Origin: Pandoraea norimbergensis
GTDB taxonomy: Bacteria > Pseudomonadota > Gammaproteobacteria > Burkholderiales > Burkholderiaceae
Length of the DNA stretch: 64,000 bases
NCBI RefSeq assembly: GCF_001465545.3
Contig: NZ_CP013480.3
Coordinates: forward strand, 310,001 to 374,000
Direction: 5' to 3'
Shown: one piece after another, positions 45,870-54,834 of the stretch
Layout of the letters: each line of letters begins with the position of its first letter
Numbering within the stretch: the first letter of the stretch is position 1
The notes under the pieces: model-generated
Seen by the model: the letters and a program-made list of their open reading frames with translations, nothing else
Database searches by the model: none
Told to the model about the DNA's origin: nothing
Made by a program: the position numbers and the translations under genes

Positions 45870-46519
45870 AGGTCGAGGCTCGCGATAGTGAAGCGCACGC
45901 GATCGCCCGGTGCCAACAGGGCAGGCGGGTTCGCGGCGGGGTCGAACAGGGCGCTGGTGGTATGGCCGATGATCTGCCAGCCGCCGGGCGACGTAAGTGG
46001 ATAGACGCCGGTCTGGCTCCCGCCGATGCCGACCGACCCGGCGGGCACTGCCAACCGGGGTTCGGCACGACGCGGCGTGGCAATCGATTCGTCGAGACCG
46101 CCCAGATAAGGGAAGCCCGGTTGAAAGCCGAGGAAATACACGACGTATTCGGGAGCGGTATGGCGTTGTACGACGGTTTTCGGTTGCAGGCGAGCGTGCT
46201 TGGCGACGTCGTGCAAATCGGGGCCGTGTTCGCCGCCGTAATGCACGGGAATCTCGATGTCGCGGCCGACTTCGCCCACCGGCGGCTGGGTCTGCCATGC
46301 GTCGCGCAGGCGCTCGCCAAGCGCTTCCTGATCGGTGGCGAGCGGGTCGAACAGCAGCGTCAGGTTGTTCATGCCCGGCACGACTTCGCGCACGTCGGGC
46401 CAATCGCGCGCCAGCGCAGCCACGTGCCAGACGCGGCGTTGGGCGCCCAGACTGGGCGCCGTGCCGGGTTCGCAAACGAGGGCGCTGTCGCCGAGCGGCA
46501 GAATCTTGAGCGTCGTCAT
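45866..46519 (-). CDS. pxpB: 5-oxoprolinase subunit PxpB
   Basis: A 217-residue KipI-like protein starting MTTLKILPLGDSALVCEPG, with VVYFLGFQPGFPYLGGLDE and GSVGIGGSQTGVYPLTSPGG, all family hallmarks. It begins 3 bp after the 5-formyl-THF cyclo-ligase stop, so the four genes form one operon. Confidence 0.95.
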   Translation of the reverse strand: MTTLKILPLGDSALVCEPGTAPSLGAQRRVWHVAALARDWPDVREVVPGMNNLTLLFDPLATDQEALGERLRDAWQTQPPVGEVGRDIEIPVHYGGEHGPDLHDVAKHARLQPKTVVQRHTAPEYVVYFLGFQPGFPYLGGLDESIATPRRAEPRLAVPAGSVGIGGSQTGVYPLTSPGGWQIIGHTTSALFDPAANPPALLAPGDRVRFTIASLDL

Positions 46520-46522
46520 GAA

Positions 46523-47224
46523 TTAGCGGGTGGTGCCGTGTGGGCGGTCGGAGGTATCGGAGGTAGCGCGAGCGCCCGTGGCGTTGTAGGTGGCCGTTTC
46601 GGTCACGATGGCGTCGAGCGCGAGGTCATGGGCTTCGGCGACGAGGCTGGCGATTTCGAGCGCGTCGTAGGCAATGCCGAGCGTCTGCGGCCGAGGGGAG
46701 AGGGCGTGCAGGGTGCGGTCGTAGAAGCCGCCGCCGTAGCCGAGGCGCAGGCCATCGCGCGTGAAACCGACGCAGGGCACGAGCAGCAGGTCGGGCACCA
46801 GCACTTCGGTGTCCTGCGGCACGGGAATCCGGTAGCGGCCTTCGATCATGGGGGTGTCGGGTGTCCAGCGATGGAAGACGAGCGGCGTGGCCGGGGCGGT
46901 GACAACGGGCAGAGCGGCAAGGCGGGGGAGAGATGCCGCAGCCGAATCTGCCGCGTCTGCTGAGTCTGGCGCCGAGGCCAATTCGCCAAGCCATGCGCCG
47001 ACGACGCCCCGCGCGTCGAATTCGCTCTGAATCGGCCAGTAGAAACCGATGCAGCGCGGCGCGCGCCGTGCGATTTCGGCGGTGAGCCGGCGGGCAAGGG
47101 CGGCATCGAGCGTGTCGCGCCCGGCGAGCGCCTCGCGCGTGGCCAGCAGCGAACGGCGTAGCTCCCTTTTCTGGTGGGCGTCGGCCGCCGTTTGGGCGAT
47201 GTCCCGTGCTATGCTTGAATCCAC
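46523..47224 (-). CDS. 5-formyltetrahydrofolate cyclo-ligase
   Basis: A 233-residue ATP-dependent enzyme that recycles 5-formyl-THF to methenyl-THF. N-terminal KRELRRSLLATREAL, and the C-terminal nucleotide-binding GLRLGYGGGFYDRTL followed by LGIAYDALEI. A short Ala/Asp-rich insertion near residue 90 and a polar tail are not conserved. The gene is divergent from the lytic transglycosylase with only 24 bp between start codons, so their promoters must overlap coding sequence. Known in other bacteria as ygfA or fau. Confidence 0.93.
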   Translation of the reverse strand: MDSSIARDIAQTAADAHQKRELRRSLLATREALAGRDTLDAALARRLTAEIARRAPRCIGFYWPIQSEFDARGVVGAWLGELASAPDSADAADSAAASLPRLAALPVVTAPATPLVFHRWTPDTPMIEGRYRIPVPQDTEVLVPDLLLVPCVGFTRDGLRLGYGGGFYDRTLHALSPRPQTLGIAYDALEIASLVAEAHDLALDAIVTETATYNATGARATSDTSDRPHGTTR

Positions 47225-47248
47225 TTTTTACCCGACGCTCCCCCGAAG

Positions 47249-49264
47249 ATGTCCGAACGATTGTCCCGAGTATATCGCGCTGCCGCGCTTGCCCTGAGCG
47301 CCGCTGCGCTTGTTGCGTGCAGCACCACGCAAGCGACCGGCCGCCCCAAGGCGCAACCGGCTGCGAGCCGCTCGGCACCTTCCGCCACTTCGGCCGACGC
47401 GCTCTCGCAGCGCTCGCCCGACGACATCTTCACAGCGCTGCGCGAGGCCGCCCGCAACAACGATGCACCGCGCGCCACGGCGCTCGCGGCGATGCTCTCC
47501 GACTACGACGTGCCGTCGTATGTCCAATACTTCCAGATCAAGCCGCGCATGTTCGATCGTTCGGGCAAGGCGCTGCTCGATACCCCGGACGACGATATCC
47601 GCGCCTTCTTGCGTACGTATGACGGTCAGGCGATTGCCGACCGCATGCGCAACGACTGGCTGCTGGTGTTGGGCAAACGCCATGACTGGCAGACGTTCGA
47701 CGCGGAATATCCGAAATTCGCGCTCGACGACGACACGCAGGTCAAGTGCTATGCGCTGATGTCGCGCGCCGCCCGTGGCGAGAACGTGACGCAGGCGGCG
47801 ACTGATCTGCTGACCTCGCCGAAGTACTACGGCGAAGGTTGCATCGACATGATCAACACGCTGGCGGCGAACGGGCAGTTACCGCGCAAGGAAGTCTGGC
47901 ATCAGATTCGTCTGGCCTACGAGGAGAACTACACCTCGCTCGGCAAGCAGATCGCCGACGCACTTGGCGCTGTGCGCCCGGACGACAGCCTGCTGGATAT
48001 GGCGGCTACCCGTCCGACACAGATCCTCGCCCGTGGCGTGGATGGTTCCGAGCAATCGCGTCAACTCGCCCTGCTGGCGACCGTGCGCATGGCCCGCTCC
48101 GATGCCGGGCTCGCCGCAAGCAGCTTTGCGAGCGTGGCGGGCAGCTTGTCGCAGGATGAGCGCGCGATCGGTTGGGGCGCCATCGGCATGCGTGGTGCGC
48201 TGTCGCAGAACCCGATGGCGATCAGTTGGTATCGTCAGGCCGGGACGGCCAAACTCTCGAACACCGCACAGGAATGGAAGATTCGCGCGGCGTTGCGCGC
48301 CGGTGACTGGAATCTCGTGCGTACGGGCATCGAAGTGATGCCGGCCTCGCTGCGCGACGATGGCGTGTGGACGTACTGGTACGGCCGTGCGTTGCGCGAA
48401 GCGGGGCAGGGCGATGCGGCGCGCGCGCAGTTCCAGAAGATCGCGATGCAGCCGAATTTCTACGGCCAGTTGGCAAACGAAGAACTGGGCAACAAGACGC
48501 AGGTGCCGCCGCGCACCACCGTGACGCAAGCCGAGGTGGATGCCAACCGCACGAACGCGGGCTTCCAGCGCGCGGCCAAGTTCTATGCGATGGGGTTGCG
48601 TTTCGAAGGCAATCGCGAGTGGAACTGGGAACTGCGCAACATGACGGATCGGCAACTGCTCGCCGCCGCCCAGTACGCCAAGAACATTGAGCTATTCGAT
48701 CGCACGGTCAACACCGCCGACCGTACGAAGGTCGAGCACGACTTCACGCTGCGCTATCTGATGCCGTTCCGCGATGTACTGGAGCGTAATGCCGCGGCAG
48801 TCGATCTGGATGAGGCATGGGCCTACGGCCTGATCCGTCAGGAATCGCGCTTCATCATCGATGCGCGCTCGTCGGCGGGCGCCGGTGGTCTGATGCAGAT
48901 CATGCCGGCCACGGCGAAGATGGTCGCCAAGAAGATCGGCATGGACTACGAGCCGGGCATGATGCACGACATCAATGTCAACATTCGTCTGGGCACAAGC
49001 TATCTGTCGTCGATCTACAACCAGTTCGACGGCTCGGCCGTGCTGGCATCGGCCGGCTACAACGCCGGCCCGGGACGCCCGCGCACGTGGCGCTCCACGC
49101 TCGATCGGCCGGTGGAAGGGGCGATCTTCGCCGAGACGATCCCGTTCAACGAAACGCGGGCTTACGTCGAGAATGTGCTGTCGAACACCAATTACTACTC
49201 GGCCCTGATTACGGGGCGCCCGCAATCGCTCAAGGAGCGGCTCGGCGTAATCCTGCCCCAGTGA
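47249..49264 (+). CDS. Soluble lytic murein transglycosylase-like lipoprotein
   Basis: A 671-residue periplasmic enzyme. The signal ends in a lipobox (AALVACSTT), so it is probably a lipoprotein. A long alpha-helical superhelix (about residues 60-500) precedes the SLT domain, with the catalytic Glu in LIRQESRFIID and SSAGAGGLMQIMPATAKM, then YNAGPGRPRTW. It cleaves peptidoglycan to anhydromuropeptides during wall turnover. It is of Slt70 type in layout. Confidence 0.93.
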   Translation: MSERLSRVYRAAALALSAAALVACSTTQATGRPKAQPAASRSAPSATSADALSQRSPDDIFTALREAARNNDAPRATALAAMLSDYDVPSYVQYFQIKPRMFDRSGKALLDTPDDDIRAFLRTYDGQAIADRMRNDWLLVLGKRHDWQTFDAEYPKFALDDDTQVKCYALMSRAARGENVTQAATDLLTSPKYYGEGCIDMINTLAANGQLPRKEVWHQIRLAYEENYTSLGKQIADALGAVRPDDSLLDMAATRPTQILARGVDGSEQSRQLALLATVRMARSDAGLAASSFASVAGSLSQDERAIGWGAIGMRGALSQNPMAISWYRQAGTAKLSNTAQEWKIRAALRAGDWNLVRTGIEVMPASLRDDGVWTYWYGRALREAGQGDAARAQFQKIAMQPNFYGQLANEELGNKTQVPPRTTVTQAEVDANRTNAGFQRAAKFYAMGLRFEGNREWNWELRNMTDRQLLAAAQYAKNIELFDRTVNTADRTKVEHDFTLRYLMPFRDVLERNAAAVDLDEAWAYGLIRQESRFIIDARSSAGAGGLMQIMPATAKMVAKKIGMDYEPGMMHDINVNIRLGTSYLSSIYNQFDGSAVLASAGYNAGPGRPRTWRSTLDRPVEGAIFAETIPFNETRAYVENVLSNTNYYSALITGRPQSLKERLGVILPQ

Positions 49265-49315
49265 CGGATCGGGGGCGCGGGCCGCGCGCCCAAGGTCATG
49301 ACTCGGAGGTGACGC

Positions 49316-50266
49316 ATGCGCTATAACGTTTGTGTCGTCGGTGGCACCGGCTTCATCGGTGGCCATCTGGTCGCCCGATTGGTGTCGTCAGGGCATGCGG
49401 TGCGCCTGCCGACACGCCGCGTCGAGGCCGCCAAGGCGCTCGGCGTATTGCCGGGCGTGGAACTCGTCGAATGCGATGTGCACGATCCGCGTGCCCTTGA
49501 GCGTGTGATTGCCGGCAGCGACGCTGTGATCAATCTTGTCGGTGTGCTCCACAGCGACCGCGGCACGCCCTACGGCAAAGCCTTCGCCCGGGCGCATGTG
49601 GAACTGCCACGCAAGATCGCGCAGGCATGCAGCGATCGCGGCATCGACCGCTTGCTGCACATGAGCGCCCTTGGCGCCGACGCCGACGGCCCGAGCATGT
49701 ACCAGCGCTCGAAGGGCGATGGCGAGAAGGCGATTCGCGAGACCGGCATCCCGGTCACGATCTTCCGGCCCTCGGTCGTCTTCGGCCCCGGTGACAATTT
49801 CCTCAATACATTTGCCCGTTTGCAGCGCCGCTTGCCGGTGGTGCCGCTCGCCAGTGCCAAAGCGCGCTTTCAGCCGATCTATGTGATCGACGTGGCACAG
49901 GCGTTTGTGGCGGCGCTCGACAACGACGCCACGTTCGGCAAGACCTACGAGCTGGGTGGGCCGCAGGTGTACACGCTGGAAGAACTGGTGCGCTTTGCCG
50001 GTGCCGTGTGTGGCTGCGAACGGCCGATTCTGCCGCTCACCGATGGCGCCGCCCGGTTGCAGGCCGCGTTCTTCGAGAAGCTGCCGGGTGACCCGATCAT
50101 CACGCGCGACAATCTCGATTCGATGCGAGTCGATAACGTCATGACCGGCCCGCTGGCGCCCGAACTCAACCTCACGCCCAACGGTCTGGAGATCGCTGTC
50201 GACTATCTCGACGGCGACAACTGGGAGCGGCGGCTGTCGGATTACCGGCGCTACGCCGGGCGCTGA
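49316..50266 (+). CDS. NDUFA9-like NAD(P)-binding epimerase/dehydratase family protein
   Basis: A 316-residue atypical SDR beginning MRYNVCVVGGTGFIGGHLVA, the dinucleotide-binding glycine motif. Further family features are VINLVGVLHS, LLHMSALGAD, YQRSKGDGEKAI (Tyr and Lys of the active site) and TIFRPSVVFGPGDNF. It is commonly annotated as complex I NDUFA9 subunit family. An excellent ribosome-binding site (GGAGGTG) precedes the ATG. Substrate unknown. Confidence 0.88.
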   Translation: MRYNVCVVGGTGFIGGHLVARLVSSGHAVRLPTRRVEAAKALGVLPGVELVECDVHDPRALERVIAGSDAVINLVGVLHSDRGTPYGKAFARAHVELPRKIAQACSDRGIDRLLHMSALGADADGPSMYQRSKGDGEKAIRETGIPVTIFRPSVVFGPGDNFLNTFARLQRRLPVVPLASAKARFQPIYVIDVAQAFVAALDNDATFGKTYELGGPQVYTLEELVRFAGAVCGCERPILPLTDGAARLQAAFFEKLPGDPIITRDNLDSMRVDNVMTGPLAPELNLTPNGLEIAVDYLDGDNWERRLSDYRRYAGR

Positions 50267-50370
50267 TCGGCCGATCGGTTGATTGGGCCACGGGTTCACC
50301 GGCACCCTCGCGATTTCCTCTTTGATTCCCGCTATCGCGTGCGCATCGTGCGCGCGCAAGGAAAGTTCTC

Positions 50371-51015
50371 ATGCAACTGATCGTCGCCAACAAGCGATAT
50401 TCCTCGTGGTCGATGCGGCCCTGGGTTCTGCTCAAGCACTTCGGTATCGCGTTCGAAGAGTGCAACGTCTGGCTCGCGCAGCCTGACTCGCGCGAACAGA
50501 TTCTGCGCTACTCGCCGACCGGCAAGGTGCCGTGTCTTATCGACAACGGTATTACCGTGTGGGATTCGCTGGCCATTTGCGAGTACCTCGCGGAGAGCTA
50601 TCCGCATGTGCCGCTGTGGCCGTCGTCGCGCGAAGCCCGCGCCCACGCGCGTAGTGTCTGCGCCGAGATGCACAGCGGCTTTGGCGGTCTGCGCAGCAGC
50701 ATGTTCATGAACATTGGCGCGCATTGGCCGGGGGCGGCGGCAACGCCTGAGGCGCTCGCCGACATTCGTCGCGTCGAGGCGATCTGGGAAGACTGTCTCG
50801 CCCGCCATGGCGGCCCGTTCCTGTTCGGTGAATTCACCATTGCCGACGCGTTCTACGCGCCGGTGGTGATGCGCTTCGCGACGTTCGAACCGGCGCTCTC
50901 GGCAGTGGCTCAGGCCTACGCCGAACGCATTCGCGAAGTTCCCGCCGTGCAGGCATGGGTGGCGGCGGCCAAGGCCGAGACGATCCGCGTCGACTATTAC
51001 GAAGTGCGTCCATGA
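50371..51015 (+). CDS. Glutathione S-transferase family protein
   Basis: A 214-residue protein with a thioredoxin-like N-terminal domain (LIVANKRYSSWSMRPWVLL, then GKVPCLIDNGITVWDSLAI, where VWDSLAI binds glutathione) and a helical C-terminal domain with FGEFTIADAFYAPVV. The YSSWSxRPW start is typical of one bacterial GST subgroup. It overlaps cca by 4 bp. Substrate unknown. Confidence 0.9.
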   Translation: MQLIVANKRYSSWSMRPWVLLKHFGIAFEECNVWLAQPDSREQILRYSPTGKVPCLIDNGITVWDSLAICEYLAESYPHVPLWPSSREARAHARSVCAEMHSGFGGLRSSMFMNIGAHWPGAAATPEALADIRRVEAIWEDCLARHGGPFLFGEFTIADAFYAPVVMRFATFEPALSAVAQAYAERIREVPAVQAWVAAAKAETIRVDYYEVRP

Positions 51016-52265
51016 AGATTTACGCAGTCGGCGGCGCCATTCGCGACGCCATGTTGGGTCTGCCGGTCAAAGACCGCGATTACGTCGTGGTGGGCGCCAC
51101 GCCGGAGGAAATGGTTCAGCTGGGATACAAACCGGTCGGCCGCGACTTTCCAGTTTTCCTCCATCCGAAGACGCGCGCCGAGTACGCACTCGCGCGCACC
51201 GAACGGAAAACCGCACGCGGCTATCACGGCTTCTCGTTCTACTTCGCCCCGGAAGTCACGCTCGAAGAAGACTTGATCCGTCGCGACTTCACGATCAACG
51301 CGATGGCGCGCGAGGTGTTGCCCGACGACAGTCTGTCGGACACGCTGGTCGATCCGTACGGTGGCGAGCGCGATCTGAAAGCGCGGCTGTTTCGTCACGT
51401 TGGTGTGGCGTTTGCGGAAGACCCAGTCCGGATTCTGCGTTGCGCCCGCTTTGCGGCGCGATTCACCGACTTCTCGGTGGCAGGCGAAACCCTCGACCTG
51501 ATGCGCGAGATGACCGCCAACGGAGAGGTCGATGCGTTGGTGGCCGAGCGGGTCTGGCAGGAGCTGTCTCGCGGACTGATGGAAAACCGGCCGTCGCGCA
51601 TGTTCGATGTCTTGCGCGAGTCAGGGGCGCTGGCGCGCATCCTGCCTGAGCTAGCCCAACTGTGGGGCGTGCCGCAACGCGCCGACTATCACCCCGAAGT
51701 CGATACCGGCGTGCACGTGATGATGGTGCTCGACTTCGCTGCGGCGCAGGGATACTCACTGCCGGTGCGGTTTGCCGCGCTCACGCACGATCTCGGCAAG
51801 GGCACCACGCCGGACGACGTGCTGCCGCGTCACATCGGACACGAAGGCCGCAGCGTCGATCTGCTGGGTCCGTTGTGCGCCCGCTTGAGGGTGCCGGTCG
51901 AGTGCCGCGAACTCGCTCAGGTGGTTGCGCGCGAGCACGGCAACATTCATGCGAGTGGAAAGTTCGGGGCGTCCGCGCTGGTGCGTTTGCTTGAGCGCTG
52001 CGACGCGCTGCGAAAACCCGAGCGCTTTGTCGAGATTCTGCAAGCTTGCGAGGCGGATGCCCGCGGTCGGGGGGGGGATTTTCCGAATGCACCGTATGCG
52101 CAGCGAGATCGTCTGATGGCGGCGCTGGCGGCCGCTCGGTCTGTCGATGCGGGGGCCGTAGCCAGTCAGTTCACCGACAATCCGGGGAAGATTCGCGACG
52201 CGGTGCAGGCCGCGCGAATCGAAGCGGTTGAAGCCGCGGGCCTTGGGGCTGCGCAGGACGCCTGA
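51012..52265 (+). CDS. cca: CCA tRNA nucleotidyltransferase, HD-domain type
   Basis: A 417-residue multifunctional enzyme that adds or repairs the tRNA 3' CCA. The head domain has YAVGGAIRDAMLGLP and VKDRDYVVVG with the metal-binding DxD-type carboxylates, LIRRDFTINAMA and EDPVRILRCARFAARF. The C-terminal HD phosphohydrolase domain has FAALTHDLGKGTTP. The ATG at 51012 overlaps the GST stop. The gene ends 3 bp from the convergent YopJ-like gene. Confidence 0.96.
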   Translation: MKIYAVGGAIRDAMLGLPVKDRDYVVVGATPEEMVQLGYKPVGRDFPVFLHPKTRAEYALARTERKTARGYHGFSFYFAPEVTLEEDLIRRDFTINAMAREVLPDDSLSDTLVDPYGGERDLKARLFRHVGVAFAEDPVRILRCARFAARFTDFSVAGETLDLMREMTANGEVDALVAERVWQELSRGLMENRPSRMFDVLRESGALARILPELAQLWGVPQRADYHPEVDTGVHVMMVLDFAAAQGYSLPVRFAALTHDLGKGTTPDDVLPRHIGHEGRSVDLLGPLCARLRVPVECRELAQVVAREHGNIHASGKFGASALVRLLERCDALRKPERFVEILQACEADARGRGGDFPNAPYAQRDRLMAALAAARSVDAGAVASQFTDNPGKIRDAVQAARIEAVEAAGLGAAQDA

Positions 52266-52268
52266 TCG

Positions 52269-53333
52269 TCACAAACGCTGCAAGAACGTATCTTCCAGCA
52301 TTTCCGATGACGCCAGCGGGGGCGGTAACGCCCGCCCTGCGGCTTTGATCCGTTCGAATTCAATCGAGACGCTGTAGCTTCGATTCTCGCGATCGAAGGT
52401 TAGCCCTTTTTGACGACGGACGAGTCTCCGTATCTCTGCATCCTCCGCCTCCTCACCGCCGTGATGTCGCTGCGCGTAGCCGGCGAGCCGTCGTTTTGAC
52501 TGCGTGTGCCGCATGATCGACGGCGGGAGCAATGTATCGGTCTTCTCGAAGGGGAAGTGGTGAAACGCCGCATCGTCGAACGCTCCGGTACGCAAGCGCG
52601 TGTGAAGCGATTCGAACAGGCTCGCTTCCTTGAACATCGTTTTGCAGGTCATGAGACTGAACATGCCGCAGTCCACCGAACTCTGTTGCATTCGGGTTTC
52701 AAGGATCAACAGCGCGCGATCAGGCCAGTGCTTTCCGGTGGGCGCGTGCCGTGTCATCTCGTTACACAACCGGAAGGCCAGTCGTGAACCGCCCTCATCG
52801 TTCATCGAACCTGACTCGATGAGAATCACGGACGGCTGGCCGTCACGAATGGCCAGATCGAACGCCGCGAAATGGATGCCGTCGGGCCCCATGTTGACGA
52901 TTCCCTGCTCGCGGCCCTGCGCCGCTGGCAATCGGCATTGTTGCAAAAGGTACGCCACCAGATCGTCGGGGGAGCGGTGCTGCGATAACCGCATACCGGG
53001 CTGATGGGCCGCCTCGGACTCGACTAGCGTGGGGAGGAATTTCGCGTCGGCCTGCGCCATGCTCGGGCACTGCTTCTGGGCCGAGAGGAAGGCGACAGAG
53101 AAACGGTAGTAACCGCGCAGTGTCCGGGGCAGCGAATATCGCATTGAATTCGCGGCATCGACGTTTCTCATCGCGCGAATCGCGGTGATCGGCACACCTG
53201 TGGGGGAAGTCGTAGCGCCGTTCGTCGCGACATTCAACGCGTCTGTAGCGGCGGCCGGGACGGAGTAGCTTCTGGTGCGTGACCAGTGGGATGACGGGTG
53301 CATGAGCGTCGGGGGAAAAGAAGAAGCCGCCAT
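52269..53333 (-). CDS. YopJ-family Ser/Thr acetyltransferase effector
   Basis: A 354-residue protein with the complete YopJ catalytic triad. His154 is in PDGIHFAAFDL, Glu173 in PSVILIESGS exactly 19 residues later, as between H109 and E128 in YopJ, and Cys222 in MQQSSVDCGMFSLMTCKTM. The late segment LLPPSIMRHTQSKRRLAGY matches the family's conserved LPxxxxKHxQS region. YopJ proteins are injected by type III secretion and acetylate Ser, Thr or Lys on host kinases or plant proteins. The first 60 residues are Ser/Thr/Ala-rich, as in secretion signals. No secretion genes are nearby. The first ATG (53333) lies in a terminator hairpin; 53303 is an alternative start. Confidence 0.85.
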   Translation of the reverse strand: MAASSFPPTLMHPSSHWSRTRSYSVPAAATDALNVATNGATTSPTGVPITAIRAMRNVDAANSMRYSLPRTLRGYYRFSVAFLSAQKQCPSMAQADAKFLPTLVESEAAHQPGMRLSQHRSPDDLVAYLLQQCRLPAAQGREQGIVNMGPDGIHFAAFDLAIRDGQPSVILIESGSMNDEGGSRLAFRLCNEMTRHAPTGKHWPDRALLILETRMQQSSVDCGMFSLMTCKTMFKEASLFESLHTRLRTGAFDDAAFHHFPFEKTDTLLPPSIMRHTQSKRRLAGYAQRHHGGEEAEDAEIRRLVRRQKGLTFDRENRSYSVSIEFERIKAAGRALPPPLASSEMLEDTFLQRL

Positions 53334-53345
53334 GATGGCGGCTTC
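53312..53345 (-). terminator. Intrinsic terminator of the gltI-type gene
   Basis: On the minus strand an 11-bp stem (53345-53335 with 53333-53323) with a single central base is followed by TTCTTTTCC. It lies 85 bp after the binding-protein stop. It also covers the first candidate ATG of the YopJ-like gene. Confidence 0.7.
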
Positions 53346-53429
53346 CTCCTCTCGCTCGCTTTGCTACTCAAGTGGTGGATTTCAGCGTTTCACTCAATCC
53401 ACAACCGTCGACAACATCCCCTGTTGTGC

Positions 53430-54350
53430 TTACTCGAACGCCTGATCGTTCGGGTTCGCGTAGAGCTGCTTGAGCTGTTCGCTCATCGGGAAATTGAAGT
53501 TGATGTTCTTCGGCGGCACCGGCGATTCGAACCACTTCTTGTACATCGCGTTGATCTCGCCGCTCTTCATCACGCCCGAGAGCGTGTCGTCCACCAGCTT
53601 TTTGAACACCGTGTCGCCGTGTTTCATCATGAAGCCGTACGCTTCGAACGACTGCGGCGTGCCGGTCACGACCCAGTCGTCGGGGTTGCGGCCCATGGTG
53701 CGGGCGCCTGCGAGCAGCACGTCGTCCATCATGAAGCCCTGAACGCGACCGCCTTGCAGCATGATGAACGACTCGCCGTAATCCTTGCCCGCGATCACGC
53801 TCATGTTCATCTTCTTGTCGTTGTTCATCTTGTTGAGGATGCGCTCCGACGTCGTGCCAGCGTTGGTCACGACAGCCTTGCCGGCGAGATCCGGGAAGTC
53901 TTTGACGCCCGAGTTCTTGTTCACCAGCAGGCGCGTACCGGCCACGAAGAACGTGTCCGAGAAGTTGACCTGTGCCTGACGTGCTTTCAAGTTGGTCGTC
54001 ACGCCGCACTCGATGTCGACCGTGCCGTTCTGCACCAGCGCAATGCGGTTCTGCGACGTCACGGGAATGAAGCGCACTTGCAGATCGGGCTTCTTGAGCT
54101 TGGCCTTCACTGCGTCGACGACTTTGTTGCAGAGGTCCTGCGAGTAACCGATGACGTTGTGATTGTTGTCGTAATACGAGAACGGAATCGACGACTCACG
54201 ATGGCCGATCGAAATCACCCCGCTGGTCTCGATCTTTTGCAGCGTCTCCGATGTGCTTTGCGCTTGTGCTGCGCCCGACGCGGTACCGATCGCCATCGCC
54301 ACGCCCAGCATCGCCCCGGTCAATCGCACCTTGGTCTGCATCTTGATCAT
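53430..54350 (-). CDS. Glutamate/aspartate-type ABC binding protein
   Basis: A 306-residue family-3 periplasmic binding protein of the GltI group. The ATG at 54350 follows CAGGAG and gives MIKMQTKVRLTGAMLGVA, a signal peptide cleaved near AAQAQST. Diagnostic segments are ISIGHRESSIPFSYYDN, DIECGVTTNLKARQ and VNFSDTFFVAGTRLL. No permease or ATPase gene is adjacent, so it is an orphan here and must share a transporter encoded elsewhere. It ends with an intrinsic terminator. Confidence 0.92.
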   Translation of the reverse strand: MIKMQTKVRLTGAMLGVAMAIGTASGAAQAQSTSETLQKIETSGVISIGHRESSIPFSYYDNNHNVIGYSQDLCNKVVDAVKAKLKKPDLQVRFIPVTSQNRIALVQNGTVDIECGVTTNLKARQAQVNFSDTFFVAGTRLLVNKNSGVKDFPDLAGKAVVTNAGTTSERILNKMNNDKKMNMSVIAGKDYGESFIMLQGGRVQGFMMDDVLLAGARTMGRNPDDWVVTGTPQSFEAYGFMMKHGDTVFKKLVDDTLSGVMKSGEINAMYKKWFESPVPPKNINFNFPMSEQLKQLYANPNDQAFE

Positions 54351-54389
54351 GCCCTGCTCCTGAAAAGGTCTCACCGTGATTCACGACTG

Positions 54390-54437
54390 AATCATTTGTT
54401 TCATGGTAATTTTTTTGCAACAAATGATCAAATGATT
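54390..54437 (-). promoter_or_regulatory. AT-rich inverted and direct repeats upstream of gltI-type gene
   Basis: AATCATTTG (54390-54398) is the exact reverse complement of CAAATGATT (54429-54437), and CAAATGAT is repeated directly at 54421 and 54429. The stretch is the most A/T-rich of its surroundings and lies 40-90 bp before the start codon, so it is the probable promoter and operator. Confidence 0.5.
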
Positions 54438-54609
54438 GTTAACCCTAGATGGAATGGGTTAAGCGGGGCGTGGACGGACGCGAACGTACGCCGCCCGGCA
54501 CATGCAGGCGTACGCAGCCTGATACACCGGGGGCATTACGAGGATTCAGAAAGAGAGCAGGACGCCGGTCAGATGCGGCTGCAACACGTGTTGCAGCCGT
54601 TGCCGACGA

Positions 54610-54804
54610 TCAAAGCAGGCGAATCAGCAGATTGAAGACGAGCGAGAGCACCACGGTCGAGGCGAACGGGAAGACCATCTCCCGGTCGCGCCAGCGGAAC
54701 CGCAAGTCGCCCGGCAGGCGGCCGATGCCGAGCTTCGACAGCCAGGGCGAGGCTGCCGAGAGGATGCAGACCGCGATGAAGATCGTGAACATCCAGCGAA
54801 ACAT
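54610..54804 (-). CDS. DUF2905 family small membrane protein
   Basis: A 64-residue protein with two hydrophobic segments around the family core KLGIGRLPGDLRFRWRDR and FPFASTVVLSLVFNLL. This pattern defines DUF2905 proteins, widely conserved and uncharacterised. It starts 30 bp after the MidA-like gene and is probably in its operon. Confidence 0.88.
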   Translation of the reverse strand: MFRWMFTIFIAVCILSAASPWLSKLGIGRLPGDLRFRWRDREMVFPFASTVVLSLVFNLLIRLL

Positions 54805-54834
54805 CGGCGGTGCCTTGTCAGGTGAGAAATGCGG

